From contig JAKZAP010000007.1 in assembly GCA_023053575.1 (NCBI GenBank), positions 16,769,508 to 16,833,507 of the forward strand: DNA of 64,000 nucleotides. The letters run 5' to 3'. Positions 40,701 through 52,700 of the stretch are shown here, piece by piece. Position 1 is the stretch's first letter; each line of letters begins with the position of its first letter. Below the pieces are notes generated by a model, which was given only the letters and a program-made list of their open reading frames with translations, had not been told where the DNA came from and did not search any database. The position numbers were made by a program, and so were the translations under genes. This DNA is from Branchinecta lynchi. Taxonomy: Eukaryota; Arthropoda; Branchiopoda; Anostraca; Branchinectidae.

Positions 40701-43700
40701 TAAGGTAGCCTACTTTGGTTGAAATATCACTAAGATTAGGCCATATCGGCTAAAATGTTGTTGAATTTAAGCTAAAACCCTTTTATTCTCACAAAAGACC
40801 ACCCAATTTAAATTTGGATCTTTTTATTCCAACAAAAGACCACCCATTTTAATCCGGACTTTTTGATTCTGGCCAAAAGACCACCAAATTTAAATTTGGA
40901 CCTTTTGATTCTGGCAAAAGACCACCCAATTTAAATTTGGACATTTGCTGAAAAAGGGACCACCCCACGGGGGGTTGATGTCGGGAATTTTAGTCTCTGC
41001 TGCCCCCTGTTGGGAACACTAAGGAGGGGGTTCGAAATAACAAAGAAGGGGGGTCCTGTCGACAATAAGTCCCTGTATCTTTATCTAAGCCCCCCAGGTC
41101 GGTTTGATGACCGAGAGTTGCGTAGTCAAGTTTTCTGTGCGTTTAAAGTGCGCATCATCACAGCCAAGTGCAAAAATAATTACTTTGTATCAAACGATAG
41201 ATTCTCGTGGTTTCCAAGTGCCCATCATTATTCTTATTTTAAGGGCTTTGCGTACAGATGATCAGAACAAACCCACGAATTGGCAGATTCCTACTTCCAT
41301 CCCCTGACCCGGCCTTGCAAGTGCCATATTAACTTCTAGCTCTTCTTTTATTATATCCCTAATCAACCCCTTAATCAGACTCGCTAGGTAATCTCCCGTC
41401 TAGCCTGAATTACAGCGAGAAATATCAATATTATTTGAAATTTTTATTTTTTACGCACTGACTGTAGACAGTTCTGGCAACGGATGCCCCTTCAGTCAAA
41501 ATGTAGAAACTATTTCTAGGAACTAGGAACTTCGGTCACGCACGCAATTAAAGTCGAAATGTGGGACCCAGTTCAAGAATCATGGCAACGCAGGCCATTC
41601 AAGTAGAGTTCTTGAACGGGTTCTAAAAACGATGACGCCGGAAGATTTCGTAGACTCAGGTACATAGCTTAGCCTACAACTATCGGTAAGTAGCTTACAA
41701 CTGACGGTCACGTCACCACCGTGGAAGCGGAGTCTTATCTCGGAGACGTTGCTCGTGCGGAAGGCCCATGCGCAAGTACTAGTTCGAGGGTATCGAGGAT
41801 TGTGAGGGCCGTGCGGGAAAGTGCCATAATTCGTGTAGGCTTGTTCCATCAATCCTCATTTTAGGCCTGTTTCGACATCTTGGAGCTGATTTGGTAGTTG
41901 ATGTTACCCCTGCTATCGAGGCCAGTCTTCTAGAATCCGCCGATGAGTTTGTTCAGCTCTATCAGGAACGATTGCGGGATAAAAAGAAGGCATCTCCTGT
42001 CCTGGCATCCGCGTGTCCTGGTAAGCGATAGCCCCTCCCCTCAGTATTTGTGTCGTTGACTTTCTCATTCATGGGACCAGACTCAAGTCTACCACATCTC
42101 CATTTTGCAGGTCATATTTTGCAATATTAGGTTCGTTTTTGCATATTAAACCTAAAGGCTATTCGCATTTTTTTTGTGAATGAACCGCTTTCAACCCCCC
42201 AACCCCCCTACTCTTCCGATATTATTTGTAATATTAAGTGCTTTTTGTAAACGAGACCTGAACATCATTATTTCTGTTTTTTATGGCACTTGAGCTTACT
42301 CAAGTGCCATATAGCGATTGTAATTTCTGTCCGTCAGTCGGTCTGTCGGTCCCGGTTTTGCTAGTTCGGGCACTTCCAGATAAGCTAGGACGATGAAACT
42401 TGGCAGGCGTATCAGGAACTGGACCAGATTAAATTAGAAATGGTCGATTCCCCGATCCGACCATCTGGAGGGGAGTGGAGGGAGGGGGAATCCGGAAAAA
42501 ATAGGAAAAATGAGATATTTTTAGCTTACGAACGGGTGATCGGATCTTAATGAAACTTGATATGTAGAAGGACTTCGTGTCTCAGACCCTCCATTTTAAA
42601 TCCAGACCGGATCCGGTGACATTGGGGGGAGCTGGAGGGGGAAACCAGAAATCTTGGAAAACACTTAGAGTGGAGGGATCCGGATGAAACTTGGTGGAAA
42701 GTACAAGCAAAAGTCCTAGATACGTGACCGATATAACCGGAACGGATCCGCTCACTTTGGGGGAGTTGGGGGGGGGGGGGGGAGAAGTCCGAATTTGTAG
42801 TGATCCCGCGAGTTCCGTGCTTCCTGATGTGCTGGGATGATGTAAATTGACAGGCATGTCTGGGACCCGACCAGATTAAATAGGAAATCGTCAATTCCCC
42901 GATTCGACCAGCTGGGGGGGGGGGGGGGGTGGAGGGAGTGTGAAGCCAAAATTTGAGGTATTTTTAGCTTGCGAACGGGTGATCGGATCTTGATGAAAGT
43001 TGATATTTAGGATGACCTCGTGTCTCAGACATTTCTCTTTAAATCCGGGCCGGATCCGATGACACTGGGGGGAGTTGGAGGAGGGAGCCGGAAATTTTGA
43101 GAAACGCTTAGAGTGGAGGGATCGGGATGAAACTTGGTGGGAAAAACAAGCACAAGTCCTAAACACGTCATTGACATAACCGGACCGAATCAGGGCACTG
43201 TGGGGGAGTTGGGGTGGGGGTCCGGATTTCTAGCGATCCCGCGAGTTCGGCATACTTCCTGATGTCCTAGGGCGATGAAACTTGGCAGGTATGTCAGGGA
43301 TCCAAACAGATTGACTTGAAAACAGCCGTTTCCCCGACCCGACGATCGTGGGGGGAGTGGGTGGATGGGGAGTCCGGAATCTAGTGGCGTGCATAACTTT
43401 TGAACGGGTGGTCGGATTTGAATGAAACTTGTCTGGTGAGCTATCACCACGGACGTTCAGTGTCACGTCCAGGTCGGGTCCGATACCTGTGGGGATGGGG
43501 GGGGGGTGAAAAACTCAAGAAACTCTAAAAGCAGAGGGATTGGGACGAAACTTAATGGATGGAACAAGCATTAGGCCTAGATGAAATTGACGGAGCCAGA
43601 TGGTTTCGGGGCTCTGTGGGGGGAGTTGGAGGGGGTTTCCTGGAATTCCGGTAGTCGTGAGTTAGAATAGTTCCAGATGTAAAAAGACAACGAAACTTTG

Positions 43701-46700
43701 CAGGCATATTAGCGACCCCAATTATCTTGAATTAAGAACCTGACACAACATACCCCTGGAAACTTCCGTTCCTAGATCCGAGTATTTTTTGGGGAGCAAG
43801 AGAAGAGAAATATGGAAATTGACTTCTATAAATTGCAAACGAGTGGTCTGATTCGAGTGAAACTTCATGGGTGATACAAATCGATGGCCTCGACATGTAA
43901 AACATGCGTTCGAACCATATGCGACCACGATTAGGGGAATTGGGGGTGGGGGGACTTTTGACATGCACAAAAACCAAACGGATGGGCCGATGAGATGCAA
44001 ATTCGACAGTGCCGAGCTTATGCGGCCTAGATTTGTTATTTGGCGTCCGGGCCGGATTCGGCCAAGATAGGGGGGGGGGGGTTACTGGAAACTTGCAGAT
44101 AGGCTATGCTCCAATTTCAGTAAAACTTGATGGACAGGAACAGGGAATTCAGAGATTGGGCCCGAACCGGCTCCGACAACGTTGGTGGGAAGGGGGGGGG
44201 GGGGGTACCGGAACTTTCCAAAAATGCTCAGATTCGAGTGAAACTTGATAGATGGTATAAAAGAATATGCTTTAGGTGGTCGATTTTTTTATTCCGAACC
44301 AGACTCGGCCACGGTAGGTGGAGATAGAGTGAGTACCGGAAATCGTGTAGCACGTCTAGGGATCAAACAAATGGATTTATTGGGATGACAGTTTGAACAG
44401 TCATGTGCATTTGCTACAGACAATCGAGACGATGCCGGAATTGCTCAGAAATGAGTGAAACTAAATATCCAGATCCAGATAACCGGTTTTGCGCATCTGT
44501 AGCATGAGACGCGAAAACTCTTTCGGAGCATAACGAACACGGAAAATAGTGAAATATGGCAAATGCAAAGATTAGGGAGTTGTCGTTCTTGTACAGCCTA
44601 CCCGTACAAGTGCCATATGAGCTCGTAGCTCTTGTTTTAAACTGGAAATGTCGACATATGTTAAAAAATATGGACAAAAGTTGAGTCGTGTAATTATGAA
44701 TATGAAGGTGATAAAGTGAGATTTCTCGTTTTGAAAAGGACCTAGTTTTGGACCTAGGTGCCAGAATGTCATTGTTTTTGGGATCCCAAAACGTAAGTGG
44801 AGGGATATCTATGACATCGCAAAAGTTGTCCGTCCGTCCGTCTGTAAGCACGATAACTCTCGAAGGGAATGAGATATTTTGATTGAAACTTGGTGTGAGG
44901 ATTCGTTGGGTCGTCAAACCAGTCAAATTCGTAGATGGGCTTTGTAGCCCTAAATTTGGGGGTGGGGGAGGGGGTTCAAATTAAGGGGCAAACAAAATAT
45001 TTTGAAACAGCTAATGTGATAGTCGATTATGTGGTAAGAAGAAATGCTGAGCACGATGGTGAAAACTATTTTGTCATCGGACGAGTAGTTCGCCCGGAAT
45101 CCGGCTAAAACCGGAAAGTTTGTTAAAAGTAAAAGTTTTATTTGAAGTTGATTAGATGTTCGATTGAGGGGTAGGAAGACATGCTGAAGACGATGGTAAA
45201 AACCATTTTCTCGACGGACAATTAGTTCGCCCGGAATCCGGCCGAAACCGGAAAGTTTATTAAAATTAGAAGTTTTATCGATTTAGGGCAAGAAGACATG
45301 TTGAACACTTATGTGAAAACAATTTTCTACCCGGACATGTAGTTCGCCCGGAATCCGGCGAAAACCGGAAAGTAGTTCAAAAGTAAAAGTTTAATCTGAA
45401 GTTGATTAAATGTTTGATTTATGGGTAAAAAGACATGCCGAACACGATGGTGAAAATCATTTTCTCGCTGGACAACTAGTTCGCCCGGAATCCGGCAAAA
45501 ACTGGAAAATTTGTTAAAAGCAAAAATTCGATTAGATGATTGATTAAGGGGTAAGAAGAGAGTCTGAGTCGGTTTATGACAATGGTTTTTTACCCGGACA
45601 TATAATTATTCCGGAATCCGGTTGTAACCGGATTTTTTTAAAGTCAAACTTTTATTCAAAGTTGATTAGATGTTCTTTATAGGGATAAGGGGGTGCGCTG
45701 GTTTTGTTTCTGTATTTTTTTTTGCTGGACTAGTAGTTCGCTCGGAAATCGGTAGGAAGTCTCGGTCAGTATCGTCAAAATAGATATGGCTTATAGAGGT
45801 ATATCGGAACTTGGTTTTCTCTGCTGATTAGCCTGTCCAACACTGGATCTGGCGAAGACAAGACTCGATTGTCTGAATCAAATATTAGATTTTTGGGATC
45901 CCATCGACACCTTTGGTCTTGTTTTACGGCCGAAAGTCACAGGTCAGAATCACAAGTCACATCACAAGAAACATTGATCACAAGTCACTTCAGAAGAAAC
46001 ATTGAAGTTTTTGTTAATGTACTGTTTAATCAGAGCAAAGTCAAGAATAAAAGACTATGGTAATTGCTCAATAGCTGTCTTTTGGAGAGTAGAGGAAAAT
46101 ACCGAAGTAAGTTGGAAGGAATGTTGTTTCAGTTGATAAGCTGCAAAAAAATTCCGTTACGTTTAAAAAAAAAATAGTTTTTTTCTTTCTTTCTGAAACT
46201 GATGTCTTTTTATTTATTTTTTGGAATCCAGGTTCTAATTTTCAGTAGTTGAGGAAAAGTGCTCATGAACTTCTGCGGAGGTTGATGCTTCTTATCATCC
46301 TCTGGGGAGGCTGATAAGATATCATATCAACCTCCACAAAACTCATTGTTATACCCTGTGGGACATATGAAGATATATATTGCATACCTGTTCGAGAAAA
46401 GTTATGTAACGTTATCAGTCAAGAAGTCGAAAACAGGACAGTATAACTAAACATTTCTATGTTAACTCGCATTATTGGCAATTTTACGTATACAGGTTTC
46501 CATATATCCTGTTAATTTTATGAGCAAATTTTTCTTTTTTTTTGTACTACGCTATTTATCTTTTCTTCCTTAGGGTGTTAATAAACTTTCTCATCATCAT
46601 CATCAGATTTATTCCTACAAAGATGAAAAACAGAACTATTAGCTACGGTTTTTAAAATAAAGAATTGATTCATTGATAAACCTATGACATAAAATTGTGA

Positions 46701-49700
46701 CTTGTGTGTTGATGTCTTGAACGTTGCAATTGATTACCAGTTTACGATTACGGATTACCCTTTCAAGTGCTAAATCAGCTACCAGCTGTTTATTTCTTTT
46801 CATTCGTTTCCGGTCGCGTCTGCCTCGTGGTAAGAGAAGCATAACTTCATTATTTTACTTTATTCTATTTTCCCGCCATGGCGCCATGGGCGTTTTTGGA
46901 ATTAAGTGCATTCATTTCATCCACAATCCTCTTCCGTTGTTTAGGTTGGGTTTGCTACGCAGAAAAGACACACGGTGAATGGGTACTTCCGTACCTGAGC
47001 CGTGTCAAGTCAGGTCAACAAGTTCTTGGCTCTTACATCAAGAACGAGGTCGCCACGAGTTTGAACCTCCCACCGAGTAAGGTCTTCCATGTATCAGTTC
47101 AGTCCTGTTTCGACCGAAAGCTAGAAGCCTCGAGGAACGATTTTTATGATGAAGTGAATGGGTCTCACGATGTTGACCTCGTTCTGACGGCAGGTGAGTG
47201 AAAGAATTGTCAAAAAGGATTGCTGGGTATTTAATGTGCCTCAGATTGGGCCGATCTTAAGTAGTAGTATCCAGTAGCATCCTGTCTTGCTCTATGAGCA
47301 TCCAGTCTTGCTAATAGTAGCATGCAGTAGAATGCAGTAACACGGTAGCCTTGAAGTAGAAGCATTTAGTAGCATCAGTACTCCATGCTACTTTTTCGTA
47401 CAACTTCGTACTACTATTATGAGATAAATTTTTCATCGGGTGATGATGTATTATAGCCATAGGTGATGATTAGCCACTTCTAGACGTCAGGAAGAGATGA
47501 TGATGATATGGATAGAACAAATTTGGCACACGTTACATATCCAGATAGATGTCTACTAAACTAGGTTATTTTCAGTTGCATATAACTCTACGACAGCAAG
47601 TCGAGAAAAGAACATTAAGCTTAAGCTACCTTTAGCTAAAAGTATACATTTCATTGACCCGAACTCTTGACTCACCTTGTTGAAGCAGGGAGGTTGTTTG
47701 AAAAAGCGGATCCTATATCTTGAAAGTGCCGCGAAAAAACGAGGAAGGGCATGACCCCTGTTCTTAAGGTAGGAGTCCTGTTTTGGTTGACAGTGAAAAG
47801 GCAATAGCGAAAGACGAACACGTCATGTCTTGTCAGGGAAGTCTCGGGTTAATTTTCTTTTCTAGAATTGAATTTTACCCACAAATTTTTCTTTCCGTCC
47901 TTCCTTCAATCCGTTATTCATTCTAGTCGAAATTCAACAGCTGATTGAAGAGGAAAATCTAGACTTCTTAAGACTCCCTTCCTCTGGTTTCGATCATTTG
48001 ATTTTAAAGGATGACGGTGAACCCCGTCAGAAGAAACCGAAGATTTTGACACCGTATGGATCCCCATCGTCGGGGTATGCTGAGTTTGTTATGAAAGCCG
48101 CAGCTAAGAAACTTTTTGGAAAAGAGGCAACAGCAGAGTTCGTTGTCCAAAGGTAAAGGGAGCCATTTTTCTTTGATAGAGGTTGCGTTCCGGAACTTAC
48201 TGATTGTTAACACTTGTTAACTTTTTGCGTTCCAGGATTCTTATTGTGAAATTCGAGCTCGGCCCAACTATGATTTTCGTTCCAGAACTTGACGATTGTT
48301 AACTATTTTGTAACCATGGTTGGTAAAGTTGACGATTGTTAACAATTGTTAAGTTCCTGCAACGCGACCATAGTCGTTCGCATCACAAAAAAAACAATAA
48401 TAGCATTTCTTATGGCTTTCTGACTTTCTCTTTTGCTTTTGTAAAGTTTGAATTTATGTCCTTGGCGTTTTCGCCACTGACCACAGGCAAAATGAGACTT
48501 AGGTCGCAGAACATTCGCCTGTATTTGCGAAGAAAATGGCGGCTCAGCACTGCTACCGTTCCTGCAAACTACCTTATTAGTCCAAGCAAGTAATAGTGTC
48601 GAATAAGGAGGGTTTTTGCGAGATTCATCAATCACTTTCTTGCAAGGGAAGCGCATCGCAAAAACACATGGAAAGCTAAAATCGCCGGACAATGTTGAAT
48701 TGCAAGATTTTTAGAATAAATGTGGTTCACTGGAGATTCGATTCTCATATTTCCATAGAATTCATCCTTAATTCCATTCGTTAGTGACATTTGCAGTGTT
48801 TTTTTTATTCATATTTCTCGACGAAGCATTCAACTTTCCGATTAGCTTTCCAATAACTTCCTGGAATCACTTTCCGAGAAAGCAGCGCAAAAAAACATTG
48901 AAAAGCGACTTAGAATTCCAGCTCGCGGAAACCCTCCGATAAGGTGAGATACCCTGCGAAAGGCAATCGAAGACGCCATTATTACTGTAGCACTGTTTGT
49001 GAAAAGACGCCATATCTGCAATTTTTCCACCTATCCTTAAAGGACCCCTCGCACTATTTACTCTTCAACTTACAGTATTTTAAAATATTTGAATACTTTA
49101 AAACTATGCTGTGCTTTCAACAAATAACCCACGGTTTGGGGTTTTAAGCGTTTTCCGAGACCCGCTGACTTGTAGCGAAAACAGAGAAACAATTTACATA
49201 ACCGTCGACAGCGTGATAAACATCGAAGGTATAAGCAAAAGACGGCAAGTGAGAAAATCAGCGTGGTTTTGTAGAGAGGTTAGAATGTACCGTACGAAAT
49301 TAGGGTCTTCGTGTTTAGAAATGTATGGAGTGATTATGGAAGTACGTTGCAATAGTATTATGGGTAAGAAGGGTCCTCTAAATATACCAAAGAAACAAGA
49401 GCTGTAAGCTCATATGGCATTTGCTAGGTAGCATGTAAATCAGCTAAGGTTCGCACTGTCAAGGGAGTATCCGAATGGCCATATCCTAGAATGGCCCGAA
49501 TAGCCGGACTATATCCTTGGGGAACACAAGCTCATATGGCACTTGCAGGTTAGGTAGCATGTACATCAGTTAAGGTTCTTGCTCTCAAGGAAGTATCCGA
49601 ATGGTAGTATCCTACAATGGCCCGAATAGCCGGGCTGTAGCCTTGGGGAACATAACAAGAACTAGAAGCTCATATGGTACTTGCAAGGCTGGGTCAGAGG

Positions 49701-52700
49701 ATGAAAGTAGGAATTTGCCAATTCGTAGGTTCATTGTGATCATTTTTAAGCAATAGGCTTGAAGTAAGATCATCATGGGCCCTTGGAAATCATGAGAATG
49801 TGTCGTTTGATAAAAAGTATGTCATTTTTGCACTTGGCTGTGATGAAATTCATCTATACGTAAAACCCTTGAGGCAAAAATAATGATGGACTTATGATGA
49901 TGCTTAAATTATATGTTTCCGGATCCGACAACTGTGGGGGGGGGGTGGGTAGTAAAGTAAAAAAAATCCTTTTAAGCAAAATAAAGTATATTAGTAATTA
50001 TATAATAAAATTAAATGGTAAATATATAAAGTAATTCACTTGTACGCAGAACCCTTGAGGCAAAAACGATCGTGTCCTTGGGGATCATGAATATGTATCG
50101 TTTGGCGAAAAGTACCTTTTTGCGCAATTCAAGAGTGCTACAAATTAATTTTTAAGCAACCTTGTTGCACAAGTAATCATTGGACCTTAAGGATCATGAA
50201 ATGTATCGTTTGGTAAAAGTATTTTTTTCACTTTTCGGTTAAGATGCGCACATTACGGGAGCTAGAAATTAATTTGTAAGCCAGACCCTTGAGGAAAAAA
50301 TGATGCGATCATGAGAATGTACATTTTGCTTAAAAGTATTTTTTGTACTTTGTGGTTAAGATGAGTACTTTAAGGAATGGTCGAATCTGGAAAGTGACAA
50401 TTTCTAAGCCACTCTTGTTGAGTCTCTTATGTCCCAGCCATGTTTCATCATCTAGCACATGTGAGTACCTTAACTCGCGATCACCGGAATCCCCCTCCCC
50501 CTCCAACTCCCTCACAGTGCCCGGATCTAATTCGGTTGTGTAAATGATTTATCTAGAGCATTTGTTTATTATTCCCCACCAAGTTTTATCCCGATCTCTC
50601 CAGTCTAAGCGGGTCAGGAATTTTCCGCCCCTCCCCCCACCCAGTTGTCGGATCCGGACCGGACATGAAAAAGAACACGAGAGACATGTCCTTTGTTCAG
50701 TTATTAAATTTTATTGGAATACGATCACCCGTTCAAAAGTTACGCAAGACTCAAAATTCCGGATTCCCCCTCCCTCCACGCTCTGACGATGATGGGATCG
50801 AGAAAATTAGCAAGTCAGTTTGATCGGGTCCCTGATATGCCTGTCAGATTTCGTTGTGGAAATCCTCAAAACCGTCATAATCGGAATTCGGGGTTCCCTT
50901 TCCTTCCCCCCACCCAACTCTCCCAAAATTGTAGAATCCCGTCCAGACTTGAAATGGGACATTAAATACATGTCTTTTATTCAGTTATTAAGTTTCAGTC
51001 GAGTCCGCTCACCGGTTCGAAAGTTAAGCACGACTCAGTATTCCGGATTCTCCACAGACCGCTCTCTCCACTCCATCCCAGATGGCCGGATCGGGGCACT
51101 GAATATTTCCATGTTAATTTGATCGGGTCCCTGATATGCCTGACAAGTTTCATAGTCCTAGCACATCGGGAAGTACCCACACTCGCAATCATGGGACAGA
51201 CCGCCTGACCGACAGACGGAATTGCGATCGGTATATGTCACTTGAGCCAGAAGCTGCAAGTGCCATAAAAATGTATCGTTCGGTCAAAAGTGTTTCGTGT
51301 ACTTTGCAGTGAAAATCTGCACTTTGAGGAGACTAGGGAATTCATCTGTAAATAAACCCTTAGAGGACACATGATCACGTGCCCCTGGGGATCACGAAAA
51401 TGAATCATTTGGCCATTTGTTTTGCACTTTGCTGGGTTTCTTTTCTTTGCAGGTTTTCGCTCACTCTAAACTTTTTGTTATCCTAGGAATCAAGACTTGC
51501 TTGAAGCGGTTGTAGAGCACGAGGGTCAGACGCTTCGGTTCTGCATTGCCAACGGGTTCCGGAATATCCAAAACTTGGTCCAGAAGCTCAAACGAAACAA
51601 ATGCACATATGATTATGTAGAAGTCATGGCCTGTCCTTCAGGTAAGACCATCCCCAACTTTTTATTACCGAAAAATATGATCTCAGCTTGTCGACTATAT
51701 TCCTACGGTTTCCGCGAAAAATTTGGTGCTGAAGATATCACCAACCAATGCTTAGAGATCCTTGAATAATAGTTGCGTTTCGTTTTTGCAGATACCATGG
51801 TATCTGATGCTACGCTTACTGGATCTGCACTTTGTCGTTTATGCAGTTGTCTGATACTACGGATGCTTTCGACAATTGCCGAATCTGCATTTTTAGAAGT
51901 CATCCGAAAAGAAAACTAACATCCACTCACATCACAAATGCCAAACCTCTTCCCAACCAATTTGACAAAATCCTAGCCTCTTCTGTTCGTGATGATGGAA
52001 GTGAGATGACTTTTTCAGATACCACAATCACTTACCACGATAACTGGCCATATACCACGGCAACTGCGAAAACGACTTTAGACAGTGGTATCAGATACCA
52101 TGGTATCTGCAAAATGCAACGAATGAGATTTTCAACAACTTGGCGTTTCCAAGATGCTCGTCAAGTGCTATGTTGAAAACATTGACGAGTTTCGAGTCCG
52201 TAGTGGTCCACGGTCTTTGTTCCCTTTGTGCCTTTGCCTTCGACGTGTTAGTCTCTCAGTTCGTTGTTAGATTATTAGTAGTACCATTGTAGTTGGATTA
52301 CTCTAAATGTAGTTGCGTTGTCCCTTAACGGGTAGTCTTATTTTAGCATTATATTTATTCATTTACGATGACGTCAGTCTTAGCATTTTCATCTGTGTAA
52401 ATGATTTTATATGACATGATCGCTGCATACATAGCATGGAAGATTTCGAGAAGATGTATCTCCTCCACTATAGCATCTACGACTTCCAGCGCGGCAGTTC
52501 GCTGCAAAGGTTAGCCATCTAGCGGATTCTTCACGACGTGATCCTCGCCTTCCCCATCTACTACATCAATCAATCAAACAAGTTCATTTTATTACGATGA
52601 CTGTATTTGTATATGGAGTTTGCACTCTCAAACCTGATGTTATGGCGAGGGGTGTAGTAAGCCGGACATAAGATGGTAAATGTCCAGGTAAACAATCATC

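Noticed and set aside
42547..43466. Several Pro-rich antisense frames with PPPPP tracts
   Set aside because: The Pro tracts come from G/C runs within family A units; the frames are unstable between units.
46724..46978. Frame running into CIAO3 exon 6 as a possible longer exon
   Set aside because: The in-phase acceptor at 46943-46944 joins exactly to exon 5, and homologues lack the extra residues.
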